64,000 bases of DNA from Anaerolineales bacterium UBA6055 (lineage in GTDB: Bacteria > Chloroflexota > Anaerolineae > Aggregatilineales > Phototrophicaceae), in assembly GCA_002428985.1 (NCBI GenBank), contig DIYL01000059.1, forward strand, positions 236,872-300,871. The letters are read 5' to 3'. How positions within the stretch are numbered: position 1 is the stretch's first letter; each line of letters opens with the position of its first letter. This document shows, one piece after another, positions 60,216 to 64,000 of this stretch. Below the pieces are notes generated by a model that was not told where the DNA came from, searched no databases, and saw only the letters and a list, made by a program, of their open reading frames with translations. Position numbers and translations under genes: made by a program.

Positions 60216-61346
60216 ATGAAGAGACTTTTTGTTCTGTTGTTACTATTGATGATGTCTATTGTTGTAACTGTCAACGCACAATTTTCACCATTGGTAGTGG
60301 TGATGAATGGTGATTTATATACATGGTCGGGTGACGCCAATGAAGCTGTTGCCATTTATACAGCCTGTGATACTGAAGAACGCATCGTATCAGACGTAGC
60401 ATTAAACGCAAATGATGGGCGTATCGCCTTTTTGACTGAACCAGCAGCCGTTACCCAAGCAGTAACAGAATTTGGTGCACAAGGACCTATCCCAACCAAT
60501 ATGGTCATCTGTGATGGCATTGGCACGACAATAGTTGCCGGACAACCAGATAATTTCTCATTCTTTGATTCGGATGTACGCGATGTAGCGGTTATCCGTA
60601 CACTCCCAACATGGTCCCCAACAGGCGATGCCCTTGCATGGACGACATTCAACTTAGAATCTGGCTTAATGTTCCTCGATATTTTGAATGCAGATGGTAC
60701 AGTTACATCAACCCGTATTGAATTACCACAAGCGATGGGACCTGCCGCCCCACCATTTATCACATGGGGTAACGCGGGCATTTATATGTTCCACGCAACC
60801 CTCGATGAAGAGACATTTGCATTCATTGAATTAGTGTTCTTATTTAATGCCGAAGGTACACTCATTGCAGAATCACAACTCCCTGCAACAGATGAAACTC
60901 GCTTCGTCTATGACAAATTTATCGTAAACGACAACGGTAACGAATATGTCGGCATGTTGTACAGTGATGGTGTCTGGGAATTATTCAACCCCATCACAGG
61001 CGAAGCCATTAATGCTAACGGCGTTGGCGAATTATACGATCCCTCCGGCAATAGCGATATTTCACTCCTCCTGACATTGGATGAAGTACAACAATATGTT
61101 TGGACAGCCAAAAATGACACCGGTATCATTATCGATATTAACGGCAATAACGTCGCCGTCCCCGGTGTTTTCCCTAACAGCACAGAACTATCCAGCACAG
61201 GGCAATGGGTATTCCAATTATTCGACGGTCTCTACTTCTGGAGCATGACTGCAAGCGGATATATCAACGGCACAGAACCCGTTACAACTGGATTCTCCGC
61301 ATTGGCATGGTCAGGCGCAGAATGGCGCATTCATCGCAGTCGATAA
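60216..61346 (+). CDS. Secreted hypothetical beta-propeller-like protein
   Basis: The product has 376 residues. Signal peptide MKRLFVLLLLLMMSIVVTVN, cut near NA/QF. The rest is beta-rich with weak repeats such as PTWSPTGDALAWTTFNLESG, RIAFLTEPAA and SALAWSGAEWRIHRSR, consistent with a TolB/WD40-like propeller. Asn/Thr-rich, few charged residues. AAGGGG lies 8 nt upstream of the ATG. The function is unknown. Confidence 0.75.
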   Translation: MKRLFVLLLLLMMSIVVTVNAQFSPLVVVMNGDLYTWSGDANEAVAIYTACDTEERIVSDVALNANDGRIAFLTEPAAVTQAVTEFGAQGPIPTNMVICDGIGTTIVAGQPDNFSFFDSDVRDVAVIRTLPTWSPTGDALAWTTFNLESGLMFLDILNADGTVTSTRIELPQAMGPAAPPFITWGNAGIYMFHATLDEETFAFIELVFLFNAEGTLIAESQLPATDETRFVYDKFIVNDNGNEYVGMLYSDGVWELFNPITGEAINANGVGELYDPSGNSDISLLLTLDEVQQYVWTAKNDTGIIIDINGNNVAVPGVFPNSTELSSTGQWVFQLFDGLYFWSMTASGYINGTEPVTTGFSALAWSGAEWRIHRSR

Positions 61347-61412
61347 TTAACTAAACAATTGAGTGGTTGGTGATCCGATTTGAAACAAAGACGATACCAG
61401 CCACTACATTCC

Positions 61413-62876
61413 TTAAAACGAAAATAAATAACAAGTTTCCGACTCAATCGGCTCATACGCGCTGAGCTGTTCAGGAATTTCGAATGTTTCTAAGTTACCA
61501 GTATCGCAGTACAAATAGATGAACGCTGTATCGTTCTCGATTAAGGACTGAGCATTCTCCGGCGAGCGATTCCCGTCTAAGTCAACTGACGCATATAATG
61601 ACAGCGGAGAAATACCATAATCCACATTCGTCATAACGCGATCTCCTGCCTGCGAATAATCCGCTAATAACGAGCGCATTTCCTCAAGTTGTGGACGCAC
61701 TGCTGATTGATGTAATAGCGCAAAGAAAAACCCGCCCGTTATGATTCCTCCCAAAACCAACCCCTGCATAACTGCCGATATAACCCGTCGCATACGTCCA
61801 CGATGCGCTTGATGAGCGATCATGGCATACGATGCACTAAATGCAAAAGCAGGCGCGAGGTATATTTTATAGTAATTGTGAATATAGGTCGCGTTACGGA
61901 ACACAAGAAAGTAAATTAGAGCTGATGCAAACAGCACCATCATCATACCAGCGGTCAGACGGTTGACTCGCTTGCGCGATAACCATACCCCCAATCCTGA
62001 CAAAATAAGCAAACTCGGCGTATAAAGCGATATAGTATGTATGAAGTTTTGCCACAAAAATTCCGTGAACGTAAATGTTGCCGATCCGCGCGACAAAGAT
62101 TGATTACTCGTCCGGAAGACAAAAACATCCAATAAGCTAGTGATTGTTTCAGGATACACCACCTGATAATAACCAATCAGCAACCCAACACTCACAACCG
62201 CTGTAATCCCCAGAGCAAGAAATAATCTCCAATTGCGCTTCGGATTCAACCATAACAACAAAAAACCAGCCATCCCGATAAAGATCAACACAGCCCATGC
62301 CGTCCAAGCACACAGAAATGTAAAAATCACCATCAAGATCAAATCACGACGATTAATGCGACGGGACAGGTTAACCAGCGTAGCGAATAAAAGCAACACA
62401 AATGCCAGTGCGGGTGCCTCGTGATTTGGCATCCGGCCATAAAATAGCATCATCGGCGTAAAAGCATACAGAGCTGTCCCCCATAACGCCTGCGATTGAT
62501 TATGTGTGAGACGTCGCAACAAGACATAGAATCCTGCCGTACTCAATAATGTCATGATCGCCGCAAGATAACGAAAACTCATTTCGTTAAACCCAAACAG
62601 CCCACTCGTAATCGCCGTCTGCCATACGATCATAGGAGGGTGATGGATATAGACATAATAATCATCGGGTTGTGTCACAGGCTCAAAATTGAGGATTTGG
62701 AGGAAACTGATATTCGATGCACCCAGCCGATCATAATTCCGCACCGCTGCACTAATCCACGCACCGTTATCGCCCCCTTGTTCCCACCACGGCAGATCAA
62801 TATTAATCATCATCAACCCCCATGAGGCGATGAGAATCAGTACTAATGCAAACGGGATACGCACAGATCGTCGCAT
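61413..62876 (-). CDS. GT39-like membrane glycosyltransferase
   Basis: The product has 487 residues from ATG 62876, 4 nt after the stop of the DUF389 gene. About eleven membrane helices. First loop DLPWWEQGGDNGAWISAAVR and HHPPMIVWQTAI fit PMT_2/ArnT-type enzymes using polyprenyl-linked sugars; the acidic residues in loop 1 are the likely catalytic ones. Same superfamily as the protein at 4007-5962 but not closely similar. Probably co-transcribed with DUF389. Confidence 0.8.
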   Translation of the reverse strand: MRRSVRIPFALVLILIASWGLMMINIDLPWWEQGGDNGAWISAAVRNYDRLGASNISFLQILNFEPVTQPDDYYVYIHHPPMIVWQTAITSGLFGFNEMSFRYLAAIMTLLSTAGFYVLLRRLTHNQSQALWGTALYAFTPMMLFYGRMPNHEAPALAFVLLLFATLVNLSRRINRRDLILMVIFTFLCAWTAWAVLIFIGMAGFLLLWLNPKRNWRLFLALGITAVVSVGLLIGYYQVVYPETITSLLDVFVFRTSNQSLSRGSATFTFTEFLWQNFIHTISLYTPSLLILSGLGVWLSRKRVNRLTAGMMMVLFASALIYFLVFRNATYIHNYYKIYLAPAFAFSASYAMIAHQAHRGRMRRVISAVMQGLVLGGIITGGFFFALLHQSAVRPQLEEMRSLLADYSQAGDRVMTNVDYGISPLSLYASVDLDGNRSPENAQSLIENDTAFIYLYCDTGNLETFEIPEQLSAYEPIESETCYLFSF

Positions 62877-62880
62877 AGGG

Positions 62881-64000
62881 CTATTCACTGTCAGTGCCTG
62901 AAATGCCAACGCGAATAATCTGTTGATAAACAATATTGATTTCAACAGTACTATCCGTCAGCATTTCAAGTTGGTGTTGAATATCCATCAGATCATCACT
63001 CGACGGTGGTGCAACATCACGAATCGTCGCATTAACCACAAACGAGTCCGCATCCTGCAAACTAAGATCTACAACCGATCCCGTTGGCAATACATCTAGG
63101 AAAATCGCTTCGACTCGTCCATACCGACGGTCATTCTGCCGTATAATTTGTTGATTAATGACGCGCAAATCTACATTTTGTTCGTAAACTTCATTCACCA
63201 ATAACTGAGCTTGTTCCACCTGACTTGGAGCAACCGGAACTTCCGACTGTACAATAATTTCTGCACTAAACTGCACACCGGGGATTAAATCAAACTCAAC
63301 AGTTTCTGCATCCGTAAAGACTTCTGATGCCAACCGTTCGCCGACTTCGACTTCATCAACCGCCAACGACCCCAATTGAAGGAAAACAAACAAAGCAATC
63401 ACGGTCAGGCTCGCTAACAAGACCCATGAAACGCGTGCTAAATTTGCCGTTACACCTTCACGCTCTTGATCGGGACGAACCCCCAGCCATAAAAACGTGA
63501 TGTACTGCGACGCGATAATAAAAGTGATATTCGTGAGGAATAACAACGATGCCCCGATAGCGAGGTTAATATTCTGGAGCGCAACCCCTAATCCAATCGT
63601 ACACACCGGAGGCATTAACGCCGCTGCAATCGCAACACCCGCAAGTGCTGCCGGAATGCCTTTACGTGCCAACGCATATGCCGCAACCAGACCAGATACT
63701 AACGCAACTGCCGCATCCAGTACCGTCGGGCTACCACGGGATAACATCTCTTGCGTTGGTGCATCCAAGGGCAGAAATGTACCCATACCAATTGAAATCA
63801 ATAACGCGAGGACAACCCCCAAGATCATCGTAAAACTTGACCGTCGTGTTAACGCCAGCAATCCCGTCGCCATCCCCGTTGAAAAGCCAGAAATCGGCGA
63901 CATCAATGGGGCGACCAACATCGCACCAATAATCACCGCAACACTGTTAATCATCAAACCCAGTGTTGCTAAGCCAGCAGATAGCACAATCATCACCGTG
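62881..64000 (-). CDS. DUF389 family membrane protein (5' end outside window)
   Basis: The frame stays open to the right edge, so the start is missing; at least 371 residues are seen. Hallmark: LGLMINSVAVIIGAMLVAPL followed by MSPISGFSTG, then LVSGLVAAYALARKGIPAAL and AAALMPPVCTIGLGVALQNI. This is the TIGR00271-type hydrophobic domain with about six helices, plus a C-terminal soluble beta/alpha segment (residues ~220-371). Function unknown; some relatives are linked to membrane stress or inositol metabolism. Confidence 0.9.
   Translation of the reverse strand, partial: TVMIVLSAGLATLGLMINSVAVIIGAMLVAPLMSPISGFSTGMATGLLALTRRSSFTMILGVVLALLISIGMGTFLPLDAPTQEMLSRGSPTVLDAAVALVSGLVAAYALARKGIPAALAGVAIAAALMPPVCTIGLGVALQNINLAIGASLLFLTNITFIIASQYITFLWLGVRPDQEREGVTANLARVSWVLLASLTVIALFVFLQLGSLAVDEVEVGERLASEVFTDAETVEFDLIPGVQFSAEIIVQSEVPVAPSQVEQAQLLVNEVYEQNVDLRVINQQIIRQNDRRYGRVEAIFLDVLPTGSVVDLSLQDADSFVVNATIRDVAPPSSDDLMDIQHQLEMLTDSTVEINIVYQQIIRVGISGTDSE

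Noticed and set aside
1..64000. tRNA, rRNA, insertion sequences or prophage
   Set aside because: No cloverleaf-like segments, rRNA motifs, transposase, integrase or phage structural genes were recognised when reading both strands.

Overview
The window is a chromosomal segment of a free-living bacterium with moderate G+C content. The mix of genes (FHA proteins with zinc ribbons, TPR and WD40 proteins with T/P-rich linkers, GT39-like membrane enzymes, an Uma2 nuclease, paired GAF proteins, STAND and NACHT NTPases, an AapJQMP-type transporter with oversized permeases) resembles Chloroflexota, probably an Anaerolineae-like lineage. This is an inference from gene style. The window has no rRNA, tRNA or phylogenetic marker strong enough to prove it.

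Layout. 0-11.4 kb: the Cys-rich tail of a protein cut by the window edge, a HEAT-like protein, a membrane NACHT NTPase, a YdeI-like protein, a GT39-like membrane protein, an FHA/zinc-ribbon protein, a SelW-like gene with an in-frame TGA and a bacterial-type SECIS hairpin, a lipoprotein-ABC-FtsX operon and a cytidine deaminase. 11.5-19.6 kb: a small unknown gene, then a polar amino-acid ABC transporter (binding protein, two permeases, ATPase); one permease has 1131 residues. 19.7-29.7 kb: a signalling or possible defence block (HD-HSP90-like ATPase fusion, two GAF proteins, a STAS-like protein, a small unknown, a DUF4062-STAND-TPR protein), then a small gene and nadE. 29.7-46.6 kb: a membrane c-type cytochrome divergent from a TetR regulator with a clear promoter/operator, an amidohydrolase between 31-bp direct repeats, a TPR membrane protein, recO, WD40, HIT, Gfo/Idh/MocA, FHA, LysE-like, two unknowns, a response regulator, a MocR regulator and a sulfatase-fold enzyme. 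46.8-53.8 kb: two paralogous modules, each a TetR gene divergent from a four-helix membrane protein and a large secreted protein; in the second module the two are fused and the C-terminal propeller is missing. 54-64 kb: a carbohydrate-acid dehydratase, an M42 peptidase, a HisD-family dehydrogenase, Uma2, a secreted protein, a GT39-like protein and a DUF389 protein cut by the right edge.

The strongest unusual points are the selenoprotein, which standard gene calling would truncate, and the duplicated TetR/membrane/secreted modules, which share a conserved promoter-proximal element. Next come the HD-HSP90 / GAF / STAS / STAND neighbourhood, the giant permease, the 31-bp direct repeats around the amidohydrolase, and a dispersed family of palindromes starting with GTAGGG. 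No CRISPR array, transposase, tRNA or rRNA was seen.
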